From JAWKXU01 sp020446465 (GTDB lineage Bacteria; Pseudomonadota; Alphaproteobacteria; Sphingomonadales; Sphingomonadaceae): 64,000 bases of DNA. The stretch spans positions 496,001 through 560,000 of the forward strand of contig JAWKXU010000003.1 in assembly GCA_041396845.1 (NCBI GenBank), in the 5' to 3' direction. The position numbers were made by a program, and so were the translations under genes. This document shows, in pieces, positions 28,159 through 35,675 of this stretch; position 1 is the stretch's first letter, and the number at the start of each line of letters is the position of its first letter. The notes beneath the pieces were generated by a model. That model had not been told where the DNA came from and did no database searches. It worked only from the letters and a program-made list of their open reading frames with translations.

Positions 28159-28914
28159 TCAGATAATTTCCGCCACCCCGACAAGTGCATCGCGCAATTG
28201 CTTGATCGCTTGCGCCTTCAACTGATGAACGCGCGGAATACTGACCCCAAGAACTTCGGCAATTTCCGACAGGTTCAATTCTTCCACGAAATAGAGTTGC
28301 ACAACCAGCTTCAAACGATCCGGCAGCGCACTGATAGCGGCAACAAGCTGTCCGCGCGTTTCATCGTCCACCATCTGCGAAAGGCTGTCGGGCATATCGG
28401 CAGCAAAAGTGCTGTCATGATCGGAGTAATGGTCATAAATCGGCTCGAACCGCAGTGGTTCACTTGCGGCCTGCATCGTCGCCAGGTCGTTTTGCGTCAT
28501 GCACATCGCATCAGCAAGCTCCGCTGACGTCGGCGCACGCCCCAGATTGCCTGTCAGTTCACGTTCCTTGTCGGCCAGTTGCCGGCGTCGTTCCGCACCC
28601 CCGCGCGAAATAGGCAAACTGCGACGGACAAGGTCGATCATCGCGCCGCGCACACGCATTTTGGCATAAGCGGCAAAGCCATCTTCGCCCGGCCCTTCGT
28701 GGCGTTGGGCGCACTCGGTCAGGGCAACCAGCCCCGCCTGCATCAGATCCTCCACCTCCATGCCCGGTCGCCCGCCACCATGGACGTGCCAGGCCAGTTT
28801 GCGGACCAGGGGCATGAACTGCCGGACACGGTCTGCAATATCGCCGGTATAGGCACCGGCCACAGCCATGCTCGCAGGTTGGCGAGAGGTGAATCTGCTA
28901 TGGTCATGTTTCAT
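28159..28914 (-). CDS. fliA: Flagellar sigma factor FliA (sigma-28)
   Basis: 251-aa sigma factor for late flagellar genes. Region 2 runs from RQFMPLVRKLAWHVHG to MRVRGAMIDLVRRSLPISRG, typical of FliA/WhiG. Region 3 starts at GRAPTSAELADAM, and region 4 ends with LSEIAEVLGVSIPRVHQLKAQAIKQLRD, the -35-binding helix-turn-helix. It is the last gene of the leftward operon, and its ATG overlaps the flhA stop by 4 bp. The operon is driven by a sigma-54 site at 32020-32036. It should recognise the TAAA-N14-xCCGxTCT promoters at flgM, flagellin, fliD and the MotA-like gene, and be held by FlgM. Confidence 0.95.
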   Translation of the reverse strand: MKHDHSRFTSRQPASMAVAGAYTGDIADRVRQFMPLVRKLAWHVHGGGRPGMEVEDLMQAGLVALTECAQRHEGPGEDGFAAYAKMRVRGAMIDLVRRSLPISRGGAERRRQLADKERELTGNLGRAPTSAELADAMCMTQNDLATMQAASEPLRFEPIYDHYSDHDSTFAADMPDSLSQMVDDETRGQLVAAISALPDRLKLVVQLYFVEELNLSEIAEVLGVSIPRVHQLKAQAIKQLRDALVGVAEII

Positions 28915-31052
28915 GCAGCGATACTTTCACGTGTTTGAGGTTGAGGAAGTGCGGGCAGCCCGGCCTGCGCAGCATCGCCATCGGTGCCCCCGCCAATCAC
29001 GTCGATCACCTCGATCGGCTGTGTTGCGGGTAACTCCGCGATGGAGAGAACAAGACACGATGGCGCACGCAGCTTCAGCAGTCCCGCCAATGGGCGACGC
29101 GCCAATGGCTGAACGACCAGTGCGGGCGGCACAGCGCCGGGCGGACGGTCCGCAATCAGCGCAGCAATTCGCTCGCCAATCATGCGAGCAAGGTCCGGCT
29201 CCACAACGGGTTGCCCCGTCACCGGATCGTGCAGGCCCTGAACAATGGCAGCCTCCAGCCGGGCATCGAGCGTGATCACCGGCAATGCCTCATGCGGAGA
29301 GCAGACTTCGCTGACAATCAGGGCGCCGAGATCGCCACGCACCAGATCGACAAGACGATCATGGTCCTGCGTCTGCTGCACGGCACGGCTAAGACTGGTG
29401 AGAATTGGCAAAGGGTGCGACAAAGCGATGCCGTCTTCGAGCAATGTGCGGAACAGCCGCGTCATGGCCGCCAGAGAAAGCGGCTGGGGATAGACGGTTT
29501 CAACGAGACCGGCGGAATGTTCCTTCACGCCGTCAATCAGGGCGCGCACTTCATCCGGCCCAATCAGGTCTTGTGGGCGCACGCTCAGCAACTGATTGAG
29601 ATGGGTTGCAATAACTGTCGCGGGATCGACAGTCAGGAAACCTTCGGCAACAGCATGGTCGCGCGCCGCTGGATCAATCCACAAGGCGTCACAACCAAAG
29701 CTGGGATCGCGCGTTTCCTCTCCTGTCAGGGTATGCCCGGCAATCGCTTCGCCCGCATTTATCGCCAGAATCCGATCCGGTCTGACCGCCGCCCCGCCAA
29801 GGATGACCCCGCCCATGCGAATGCGATAATCGTAAGGGGAAAGGTCAAGCGCATCACGCACCCGGAACTGCGGGACAATAAACCCGAATGTTTGCGAAAG
29901 CTGTTTGCGAACCCCCGTAACCCGCGCCACCAGCGGTGCCCCGCGCCGTTCATCGACAAGCTGCACCAGTCCGTAGCCCAGCTCGATTGTCACCAAGGTA
30001 TGATCGGACACGTCCTCCAGCTCAATCCGGGCAGGATCGGGCAGAGCCTCTTCCTCCACTATCGCTGGATGTTCGGCTGCCTTGCGCTGGCGCAACTTGT
30101 GCGAAAGCCACAGCGCAATGCCCGCAGCGGGCAGAAAGATCGTTTGCGGCATGGCCGGAATAAGGCCAATCGCACCAAGCACGAAAGCAACGGGCAACCA
30201 GCTTCGCGGATCGGTAAACTGCCCGGCAATCTGCGTGGCAAGATCGCGCCCTTCGCCTTTTGTATCGTCTGCAACGCGGGTGACGATCACGGCTGCGGCA
30301 ATTGACAGCAGAAGCGATGGCACTTGCGCCACCAGCGCATCGCCGATTGCCAGGGTAATATAGGTCTGCGCGGCCTCACCAGCAGCCATGGCGTGACTGA
30401 TCATGCCGAGGCAGAAACCGGCGATGATATTGACCCCCAGAATGAGCAGGGCAGCAATGGCATCGCCTTTCACAAACTTGGACGCGCCATCCATAGACCC
30501 ATAGAAATCAGCCTCTGTTGCCACCTCACGGCGGCGCTGCCGGGCATCGTCAGCGGTCAGGATACCGGCGGCGAGATCGGCATCGATGGCCATCTGCTTG
30601 CCGGGCAAGGCATCGAGCGTGAAGCGGGCGGATACTTCGGACACACGGCCCGCACCCTTGGTCACCACCACAAGGTTGATGATGACAAGAATAAGGAAGA
30701 CGAACAGGCCGACGGCGAAATTGCCCCCGATCAGAAAGGCACCGAAAGCCTCAATCACTTTGCCGGCTGCTTCTGCGCCTTCGTGTCCGTGCACCAGCAC
30801 CACGCGGGTCGATGCGACATTCAGCGCCAGCCGCATCAGCGTTGCAAACAGCAAGACCGAAGGGAAAGACGAAAAATCGAGCGGCTTCTGCGCGTTCATG
30901 GCCGCCATCAGGATGGCCACCGAAAGCGCGATGTTGAGCACGAACGAAACGTCCAGCAAAACCGCTGGAACCGGCACCACCATTAACACCATCAACGCCA
31001 GAATCCCGGCAGGCAGGGCAAGCGCGGCAGGGCTGATCCTGTTCTCCGCCAT
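28911..31052 (-). CDS. flhA: Flagellar export gate protein FlhA
   Basis: 713-aa central component of the flagellar type III export gate. About eight membrane helices occupy residues 1-330, with the FHIPEP-family block from FPSVLLFATLMRLALNVASTR to SARFTLDALPGKQMAIDADL intact. The C-terminal cytoplasmic domain binds chaperone-substrate pairs such as FliS-flagellin. The ATG is 2 bp after the transglycosylase stop and overlaps fliA at the other end, giving a three-gene operon. The partner flhB lies 27 kb away in the fli block. Confidence 0.96.
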   Translation of the reverse strand: MAENRISPAALALPAGILALMVLMVVPVPAVLLDVSFVLNIALSVAILMAAMNAQKPLDFSSFPSVLLFATLMRLALNVASTRVVLVHGHEGAEAAGKVIEAFGAFLIGGNFAVGLFVFLILVIINLVVVTKGAGRVSEVSARFTLDALPGKQMAIDADLAAGILTADDARQRRREVATEADFYGSMDGASKFVKGDAIAALLILGVNIIAGFCLGMISHAMAAGEAAQTYITLAIGDALVAQVPSLLLSIAAAVIVTRVADDTKGEGRDLATQIAGQFTDPRSWLPVAFVLGAIGLIPAMPQTIFLPAAGIALWLSHKLRQRKAAEHPAIVEEEALPDPARIELEDVSDHTLVTIELGYGLVQLVDERRGAPLVARVTGVRKQLSQTFGFIVPQFRVRDALDLSPYDYRIRMGGVILGGAAVRPDRILAINAGEAIAGHTLTGEETRDPSFGCDALWIDPAARDHAVAEGFLTVDPATVIATHLNQLLSVRPQDLIGPDEVRALIDGVKEHSAGLVETVYPQPLSLAAMTRLFRTLLEDGIALSHPLPILTSLSRAVQQTQDHDRLVDLVRGDLGALIVSEVCSPHEALPVITLDARLEAAIVQGLHDPVTGQPVVEPDLARMIGERIAALIADRPPGAVPPALVVQPLARRPLAGLLKLRAPSCLVLSIAELPATQPIEVIDVIGGGTDGDAAQAGLPALPQPQTRESIAA

Positions 31053-31054
31053 TC

Positions 31055-31945
31055 TTACAACCCCAGCCTGTTCAGTTTGGCATAGGCATTGCGTACGGTG
31101 GTCGGCGCCCCGCTGCCGTCGGCCCCGGCCATCGTGCCAAATGTGGATTGCAGCATGTCAGCCATCGAAAGGCGCGGTGCAGGCGGTGCGCTGGACTGGG
31201 CGTTCCTTGCCAACCGGCTCCCGCCTTGCAGTGGACCTGGCACGCCTTGTGCCGCATCAAAACGGGCCTGGGCGCCCCCCCACGCCAATTGCGGACTATT
31301 GCCCGCATGCTCTGCACCTTGCTCCATGGCGGTGGCCATCCGGTTGCGGATAAGATCCATCACGCCGCTCACACTGCGTGGCGCGCCGGTGCGTTCATAG
31401 AAAATCCTGCGATTGGCCGATGCCGCCTGCGGCAAGACTCCAGCCGCGCTCATGTCAGGGGTTGCAGAAAGCGCCCCCAGAAACCGGCGCGCGCCGCCCG
31501 AACCCAGAAAATGCCCCAGATAAAGCTCCGCCGCGTCCGGCTCCCGCCCCAGGAATGATGACAGGTCGGCAGCATTGTCCCGCGCAAGTTCTGCCGCCAT
31601 CAGGGCCGAGGCTCCGGCATCGTAGCGTAGCTCCATGATCTGCGGCGCGAGGCTGGAATCGGTAATCCGCCCGCCGCTGATTGCATCCCCCGCCCATGAC
31701 AGGCCATGCGTCTCACCGTGGCGATCAAGCGTTTGCAGCCATGTGCTGCGCGTAAACTGGAAAAGGCCCGCCGCGCTCGACGTGCTAGCCCTGGCATCGG
31801 GGTCGAGGCTGGATTCCAGCTTCGCCTGAGCAAGCAGATAATTGAAATCAACACCTGTGCGGGTGGCAGCCTGCGCGATGGCTTCACGCGCCACCGCACT
31901 GCCCCCTGCCATGCCTGACACGCCTGTCGTTTGCGTCTCACTCAC
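31055..31945 (-). CDS. Flagellar lytic transglycosylase (SLT domain)
   Basis: 296-aa soluble lytic transglycosylase-like protein that would open peptidoglycan for the rod. The SLT domain covers residues ~25-155, with the catalytic glutamate in LAQAKLESSLDPDARAS and the AAGLFQFTRSTW motif. The C-terminal half is Ala/Gly-rich and low in predicted structure. No classical signal peptide is visible; export could go through the flagellar apparatus. GTG start at 31945 with GGGAG upstream. It likely supplies the activity missing from the short FlgJ. It heads the operon with flhA and fliA, under a sigma-54 promoter. Confidence 0.85.
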   Translation of the reverse strand: MSETQTTGVSGMAGGSAVAREAIAQAATRTGVDFNYLLAQAKLESSLDPDARASTSSAAGLFQFTRSTWLQTLDRHGETHGLSWAGDAISGGRITDSSLAPQIMELRYDAGASALMAAELARDNAADLSSFLGREPDAAELYLGHFLGSGGARRFLGALSATPDMSAAGVLPQAASANRRIFYERTGAPRSVSGVMDLIRNRMATAMEQGAEHAGNSPQLAWGGAQARFDAAQGVPGPLQGGSRLARNAQSSAPPAPRLSMADMLQSTFGTMAGADGSGAPTTVRNAYAKLNRLGL

Positions 31946-32019
31946 CTTTGTGCTCCCGGTCCGATTGGCGTCGGGAGCTGCAAACGGCTGCCCCGACGCG
32001 GTGTTACCGAGGCATCTTC

Positions 32020-32036
32020 AGCAAGACTTGTGCCAA
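32020..32036 (-). promoter_or_regulatory. Sigma-54 promoter of transglycosylase-flhA-fliA
   Basis: On the minus strand this reads TTGGCACA-N4-TTGCT, with GG and GC exactly 12 bp apart as sigma-54 requires. The start codon of the transglycosylase is about 65 bp beyond the predicted transcription start. The activator is expected to be the GAFTGA-containing protein encoded at 45928-47232. Confidence 0.8.
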
Positions 32037-32046
32037 ATTGATCCGA

Positions 32047-32373
32047 TCAGGCGTTGCGGGGAATAAAATTGCAAGTCGTGCCGGTTTTATAGACCGGCAA
32101 ACGTCCCAGCAAAGCATCCAGTCGCATCGCGACATTGGCTGCAACAAGGTTGCGAACCCGCCGGTTTACAGCGTTCTGCCGTTGGGCAGCTTCGAGCATT
32201 CCCCGACATTCCGCATCCAGCCCTGCACCGCTTATGCCCTCCAGCGTTTCGCACAGACGATGTTTGTCGTTCGCAGAGCCCATGATCGTATCAAGGTCCA
32301 ATGCGGCAAGCGCCTGCCGTTCTGTTTCCAGGGCGGCAAGCATGTGCCGCAGCGTTTCGCGCAAGTCGCTCAT
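32047..32373 (-). CDS. flgN: Flagellar chaperone FlgN-like protein
   Basis: 108-aa, largely helical protein read directly after flgM with a 4-bp overlap, the standard flgM-flgN arrangement. FlgN is the cytoplasmic chaperone for hook-filament junction proteins FlgK and FlgL. The sequence has a heptad-like first half (LRHMLAALETERQALAALDLDTI) followed by a segment with a cysteine pair. Sequence similarity is weak, so context carries most of the call. Confidence 0.78.
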   Translation of the reverse strand: MSDLRETLRHMLAALETERQALAALDLDTIMGSANDKHRLCETLEGISGAGLDAECRGMLEAAQRQNAVNRRVRNLVAANVAMRLDALLGRLPVYKTGTTCNFIPRNA

Positions 32374-32651
32374 TTCCCGGTCCTCAGCAGCAGTCCCGCC
32401 GCAACGACGGCGTCAGCAATCTTCGCCGGAATGACAGGATAGGTGCCGTTTTCTATGGCTTTGCGGATTACGCTGACCCGATCACTATCGACAGGAGGTT
32501 GCCCGGCGTCGAGCGCATCGCTCTTCACCATGGCACGGGCAACTTGTTCGCGCGCCTGCACCGGCCCCTGGCCCTGCCCGCGGGTTTCACGAGCAAGTCG
32601 ACTGTCGATAGCACTGATAGCCCGCGCTGGTCCCACTTCAAAAGTTGGCAT
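32370..32651 (-). CDS. flgM: Anti-sigma-28 factor FlgM
   Basis: 93-aa protein that binds FliA until it is exported through the finished hook. The C-terminal half shows the FlgM core: DSDRVSVIRKAIENGTYPV followed by PAKIADAVVAAGLLL, where the short helices contact sigma-28. The N-terminal half is disordered and Gln/Gly/Arg-rich, as in other FlgM. AAGGAGCG lies ahead of the ATG. A sigma-28-type promoter at 32684-32709 means FliA activates its own antagonist, the usual feedback. Confidence 0.92.
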   Translation of the reverse strand: MPTFEVGPARAISAIDSRLARETRGQGQGPVQAREQVARAMVKSDALDAGQPPVDSDRVSVIRKAIENGTYPVIPAKIADAVVAAGLLLRTGK

Positions 32652-32683
32652 CTCGCCGCTCCTTGGGTGTTGCTTTCACATCC

Positions 32684-32709
32684 AGAACGGCGGGGAGCGG
32701 ACGGTTTTA
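32684..32709 (-). promoter_or_regulatory. Sigma-28-type promoter of flgM-flgN
   Basis: Minus strand TAAA-N14-GCCGTTCT. The spacing and downstream box match the sites at flagellin, fliD and the MotA-like gene. The predicted transcript would start about 26 nt before the flgM ATG, leaving room for its AAGGAG site. Confidence 0.75.
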
Positions 32710-32718
32710 AGGGATAAA

Positions 32719-32734
32719 CAGCCTGTCAGGGCTG
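32719..32734 (-). terminator. Weak hairpin after flgA
   Basis: CAGCC-CTGACA-GGCTG followed by TTTA on the minus strand, 43 bp past the flgA stop and just upstream of the flgM promoter. The stem is only 5 bp and the T tract is short, so termination may be partial. Confidence 0.4.
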
Positions 32735-32776
32735 ATTAACGGCAATTTCTGGCCACATCCGGCAGAATCTGGCCGA

Positions 32777-33259
32777 TTACCGTATCGGCAACGCGACGAC
32801 ACCGGGCCTTTCGATCCGGGCGCGCAGCGGCTCTTCCCGAAGGCCCCTGCCCGTTACAGGTCGAACCCTGATCCATGCGCCCACAGCGCCGGTCTCCAGC
32901 GCCTCACCGGGACGCGAGACTGAAAAGCCCCCGCCGCTCACCACGATTGACACTGCATCACCGCGATTGACCGCTGGCGCAGCCATTGCGGGGCGCGCAC
33001 TGGCCCGGACTGGCACAAACAGCCGCCAGCCGCCGGAATCCGGGCATTGCACGACCACGGTTGATTGCGCCTGCGTGCGCCAGGACAAGGCGATCGGCGC
33101 CATGCAGGCGTTTAACCGGAGCCGCCTGTCCAGCGGTTGAATCGCCCCACCCGAAGCACCGATTTCAGCGCCGGTAAAAGCCGCAACCTGCCTGTCGATA
33201 GCATCGAGATCGGCGAAAACGGCAGCAGTGGTCATGGCAAGGCCAAGAGTCAGGCTCAT
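32777..33259 (-). CDS. flgA: Flagellar P-ring assembly chaperone FlgA
   Basis: 160-aa periplasmic protein that helps FlgI form the P-ring. A short hydrophobic start (MSLTLGLAMTTAAVFA) is the likely signal peptide, although it lacks a basic residue. The SAF/beta-clip region is seen at NRGDAVSIVVSGGGFSVSRPGEALETGAVG, a standard FlgA stretch. It is slightly shorter than most FlgA. The ATG has GAAGGGAAA upstream. It has its own sigma-54 promoter at 33310-33325, separate from the MotA/B-like pair upstream. Confidence 0.88.
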   Translation of the reverse strand: MSLTLGLAMTTAAVFADLDAIDRQVAAFTGAEIGASGGAIQPLDRRLRLNACMAPIALSWRTQAQSTVVVQCPDSGGWRLFVPVRASARPAMAAPAVNRGDAVSIVVSGGGFSVSRPGEALETGAVGAWIRVRPVTGRGLREEPLRARIERPGVVALPIR

Positions 33260-33309
33260 GATATTTCCCTTCTGTCATCTGGTGGAAGCCAGAACATCGC
33301 CACAACCAG

Positions 33310-33325
33310 TGCAAGGGCCATGCCA
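33310..33325 (-). promoter_or_regulatory. Sigma-54 promoter of flgA
   Basis: Minus strand TGGCATG-N4-TTGCA, with correct 12-bp GG-to-GC spacing. The predicted start lies about 40 bp upstream of the flgA ATG. This groups flgA with flgB and the flhA-fliA operon in the middle-gene class. Confidence 0.78.
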
Positions 33326-33357
33326 TTTGGTCCGGGTCAGCGTGTTTGTTGCCGCAT

Positions 33358-33759
33358 CTACCGGACTTCCCCGCCCGGCACGTCATAAGCCAATGTCGCG
33401 CTCACTCCGGGCACGCCCGGCTCGATCAGTACGCGCACACGCTGGCCTGCCACCATGGCATCACGGGCCAGAGCCGTCGCCCGTGCCAGTGCCTGATCCG
33501 CCCCTTGCGCGCCATAATGGGCTGTTATCGTCAACATCTGGCGCGGGTCAGCTTGCTGTTCGGCAAGCCACCGGGCAAGCGGTGGCGCGCCTTCATCCGG
33601 GCTATATATTGCCATTGGCTCACCACGCGCGGAGGCTACGCCTTCGCTGTCGGGGCGACTGGCGGCCATGTTCGGCACTGCGGCGGCAGCCACAATAAAC
33701 AGGATGAGCGACAGGTCGGCCAGCACGGTTTGCCAGCCGCTGCCTGCCCGCACAATCAC
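33358..33759 (-). CDS. Small MotB/ExbD-like membrane protein
   Basis: 133-aa protein with one N-terminal transmembrane segment, VLADLSLILFIVAAAAV. It places an aspartate (about residue 15) where MotB and ExbD carry their proton-binding aspartate. The periplasmic part (~40-133) contains LTITAHYGAQGADQALARATALARDAMV, a faint echo of an OmpA-like peptidoglycan domain but far too short and without its key motifs. It overlaps the stop of the MotA-like gene by 4 bp, so the pair is translated together. I infer a noncanonical stator or TolR/ExbD-like energiser. Function is unproven, and it is distinct from the true motA-motB pair at 42.5-44.2 kb. Confidence 0.7.
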   Translation of the reverse strand: MIVRAGSGWQTVLADLSLILFIVAAAAVPNMAASRPDSEGVASARGEPMAIYSPDEGAPPLARWLAEQQADPRQMLTITAHYGAQGADQALARATALARDAMVAGQRVRVLIEPGVPGVSATLAYDVPGGEVR

Positions 33760-34412
33760 GCTGCAACCCCCGGTTCAGCGCGGGCAATGCGCGGGCCTGC
33801 CTGCCTGATCTTGTCTGCCAGCCAGTCGAACAATTTCTGGCGCTCTGCCTCCTCGCGCGCATGGGCACGGTCGAGCAGGCGCGAAAGCGGGGCCAGCAAC
33901 AGATTGCCGAGCAAAAGGCCATACAGCGTGGTCAGCACCGCCATGGAGATTGTCCCGGCAAAGGCTGACTGCGCCAACCCGCCTGCCGGCAACTGGGACA
34001 GCGAAACAAGCGTTCCGGCAAGCCCGAAAACGGGTGCAAGTTCGCTCGCCTGCGCCAGCGTGGAAGACGCGCGCTTTGCCCGCTGGGCGCGATTGGTGCG
34101 GTGGTATTCATGCCGGACCAGCAAGGCATCGACTGAACGCGCTTCGATCATGGCGGCGGTCGCGTCGTCAAACTCCCGATCGCCAAACAGGTGCGGATTG
34201 GCGCGCAGCAGGCCGTCCATCTCGATCTCACGCAACTGGCGGGCCAGTTCCGCTTTTACGCTGTCAGCATCGAACCGCCTGTTAAACAGCCGGATAAGGC
34301 TCCGAAACGTCAGCGCGCAATCGCGCGCCCCGCTGCGCAGCGCGGTGGCCAGCGCCGTGCCGCCCACAACCAGCAGGGCAGACACCGGATCAAGAAGATT
34401 GGCTAAGTCCAT
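33756..34412 (-). CDS. MotA/TolQ/ExbB-like proton channel protein
   Basis: 218-aa protein aligned by eye with MotA but missing its first helix: it opens at LLDPVSALLVVGGTALATAL, the second-helix block of MotA/PomA. After a cytoplasmic loop come ELAPVFGLAGTLVSLSQLP and SMAVLTTLYGLLLGNLLLAPL, matching the MotA helix 3-4 region. ATG at 34412 with GAAGGAG upstream; a long open frame further upstream is not coding. It forms an operon with the small MotB-like gene and has a sigma-28-like promoter at 34439-34464, so it belongs to the flagellar regulon. Flagellar auxiliary stator is the preferred reading. Confidence 0.75.
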   Translation of the reverse strand: MDLANLLDPVSALLVVGGTALATALRSGARDCALTFRSLIRLFNRRFDADSVKAELARQLREIEMDGLLRANPHLFGDREFDDATAAMIEARSVDALLVRHEYHRTNRAQRAKRASSTLAQASELAPVFGLAGTLVSLSQLPAGGLAQSAFAGTISMAVLTTLYGLLLGNLLLAPLSRLLDRAHAREEAERQKLFDWLADKIRQAGPRIARAEPGVAA

Positions 34413-34438
34413 CAACGTGGCAACTCCTTCGCACCCAT

Positions 34439-34464
34439 AGAACGGCGGCGGCGGGCAAAATTCA
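34439..34464 (-). promoter_or_regulatory. Sigma-28-type promoter of the MotA/B-like pair
   Basis: Minus strand TGAA-N14-GCCGTTCT. The downstream box is identical to that of flgM; the upstream box differs from TAAA by one base. The predicted transcript starts about 20 nt before the ATG. Confidence 0.6.
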
Positions 34465-34551
34465 GGGCGCAGGCGGAGATTATCTGCCGCTGGCGGCAAT
34501 ACCTTGCCGGTTTGCAAGCTGAAATGTTCGAAAATGCCCGGAAATCCGCAC

Positions 34552-34568
34552 TTGGCACGCTGTTTGCT
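34552..34568 (+). promoter_or_regulatory. Sigma-54 promoter of the flgB operon
   Basis: TTGGCACG-N4-TTGCT matches the full sigma-54 consensus, with GG and GC 12 bp apart. The flgB start codon is about 25 bp past the predicted transcription start. It should drive flgBCDEFGHIJKL and, by read-through, motA-motB, since no other promoter is visible in that run. Confidence 0.88.
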
Positions 34569-34603
34569 GTGTGTCCGGCAAACATGGACATGGAGCCAAA
34601 GCG

Positions 34604-34951
34604 ATGAATGAAACGCTGTTTGGAATACACGGGGCCGCGCTGGAACTGCGCTCTCAGCGCATGGGATTGCTGGCATCCAACATCGCCAATGCGGCAACGC
34701 CGGGATACAAGGCCCGCGACATCGACTTCGCCGCAGCATTGAATGCGCGCATGAACGGCGTGGATGCCGACCGGGCGACGGGCATGGCCACCCTTTATCG
34801 CCAGCCGGTAATGTCCTCGCTCGATGGCAATACCGTTGAACTGGGGATGGAGCAGGTCGCGTTTTCGGAGAACGCTGTCGGCTATTCAGCGACATTGTCC
34901 TTCATTCGCGGGCGTGTGGATACCATCACCCGCGCGCTGAAGGGCGAATAA
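34604..34951 (+). CDS. flgB: Flagellar proximal rod protein FlgB
   Basis: 115-aa rod protein. The N-terminal Flg_bb_rod motif is visible in RSQRMGLLASNIANAATPGYKARDIDF. Start at 34604, with GGAG nearby; an upstream frame at 34571 lacks a ribosome site and would overlap the promoter's transcript start. First gene of the 10-kb flg operon. It is followed by flgC after 2 bp. Confidence 0.93.
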   Translation: MNETLFGIHGAALELRSQRMGLLASNIANAATPGYKARDIDFAAALNARMNGVDADRATGMATLYRQPVMSSLDGNTVELGMEQVAFSENAVGYSATLSFIRGRVDTITRALKGE

Positions 34952-34953
34952 CG

Positions 34954-35361
34954 GTGGCTGGCCCTACCCTTTCCCTGTTTGACCTCGCCCAGCGCGGCAT
35001 GTCTGCCCAACTGGTGCGGATGAACGCGGCTGCGTCCAACCTTGCCAACGCGGACACCGTGGCGGGAACCGAGGACGGCGCATACCGCCCCTTGCGCCCG
35101 GTATTTGCCGAAGACCTCGACCGGGCGAGCGGCCTTGCAGCCGTGCACGTGACCTCGGTCGTGCGCGACAAGGCTGCGCCCATCCGCGAGCACAACCCTG
35201 ATCATCCGCTGGCCGACGCGAATGGCGACATCTGGAAAGCGCCGGTCGATGAAAATGCCGAGATGGTCGAGATGCTCGAAAGCGCACGCCAGTATCAGAA
35301 CATGGTCGAGGCGCTGTCCACCGCAAAACAACTGATTCTTGAAACTGTGAGGCTCAAATGA
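34954..35361 (+). CDS. flgC: Flagellar proximal rod protein FlgC
   Basis: 135-aa rod protein. The N-terminal rod motif is RMNAAASNLANADTVAG, and the C-terminal family block is NAEMVEMLESARQYQNMVEALSTAKQLI. It starts with GTG, unlike flgB. It overlaps flgD by 4 bp. Length is normal for FlgC. Confidence 0.93.
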   Translation: MAGPTLSLFDLAQRGMSAQLVRMNAAASNLANADTVAGTEDGAYRPLRPVFAEDLDRASGLAAVHVTSVVRDKAAPIREHNPDHPLADANGDIWKAPVDENAEMVEMLESARQYQNMVEALSTAKQLILETVRLK

Positions 35362-35660
35362 ACGTAACTGCTACCCAAAGTGCGGCAAGCAGCGCCGCCG
35401 CCCAATCCGGTTCGTCCAGCGGGCTGGGATCGCTCGACCAGGGTGATTTCCTGCGCCTGATGACCGTGCAGATGCAGCATCAAGACCCGTTCGATCCGGT
35501 CGATCAAAAGGAAATGCTGGCCCAGATGGCGCAGTTTTCCTCTCTGGCGGGCATCGCCGAAGTCAACAGCACGCTCAAAACGATTGCCGCCCGGATCGAC
35601 GCCTTATCGGCCATGCAGCCTGCTGCGACCGATCCGGCACAACCAACCACCTCTGCGTAA
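35358..35660 (+). CDS. flgD: Hook-cap protein FlgD, N-terminal domain only
   Basis: 100-aa FlgD, about half the usual ~220 residues. The conserved N-terminal region is complete (LDQGDFLRLMTVQMQHQDP, then KEMLAQMAQFSSLAGI), but the C-terminal tudor/Fn-III domain that forms the outer scaffold cap is absent. The stop is genuine: a ribosome site and flgE follow 15 bp later, and no later frame continues the homology. FlgD normally caps hook polymerisation and is then discarded. Confidence 0.9.
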   Translation: MNVTATQSAASSAAAQSGSSSGLGSLDQGDFLRLMTVQMQHQDPFDPVDQKEMLAQMAQFSSLAGIAEVNSTLKTIAARIDALSAMQPAATDPAQPTTSA

Positions 35661-35675
35661 AGGGAGTTTTCCGAC

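Noticed and set aside
33346..34440. Plus-strand open frame of 364 codons
   Set aside because: Antisense to the MotA/MotB-like pair and covers a promoter; low-complexity Arg/Pro/Ser translation.
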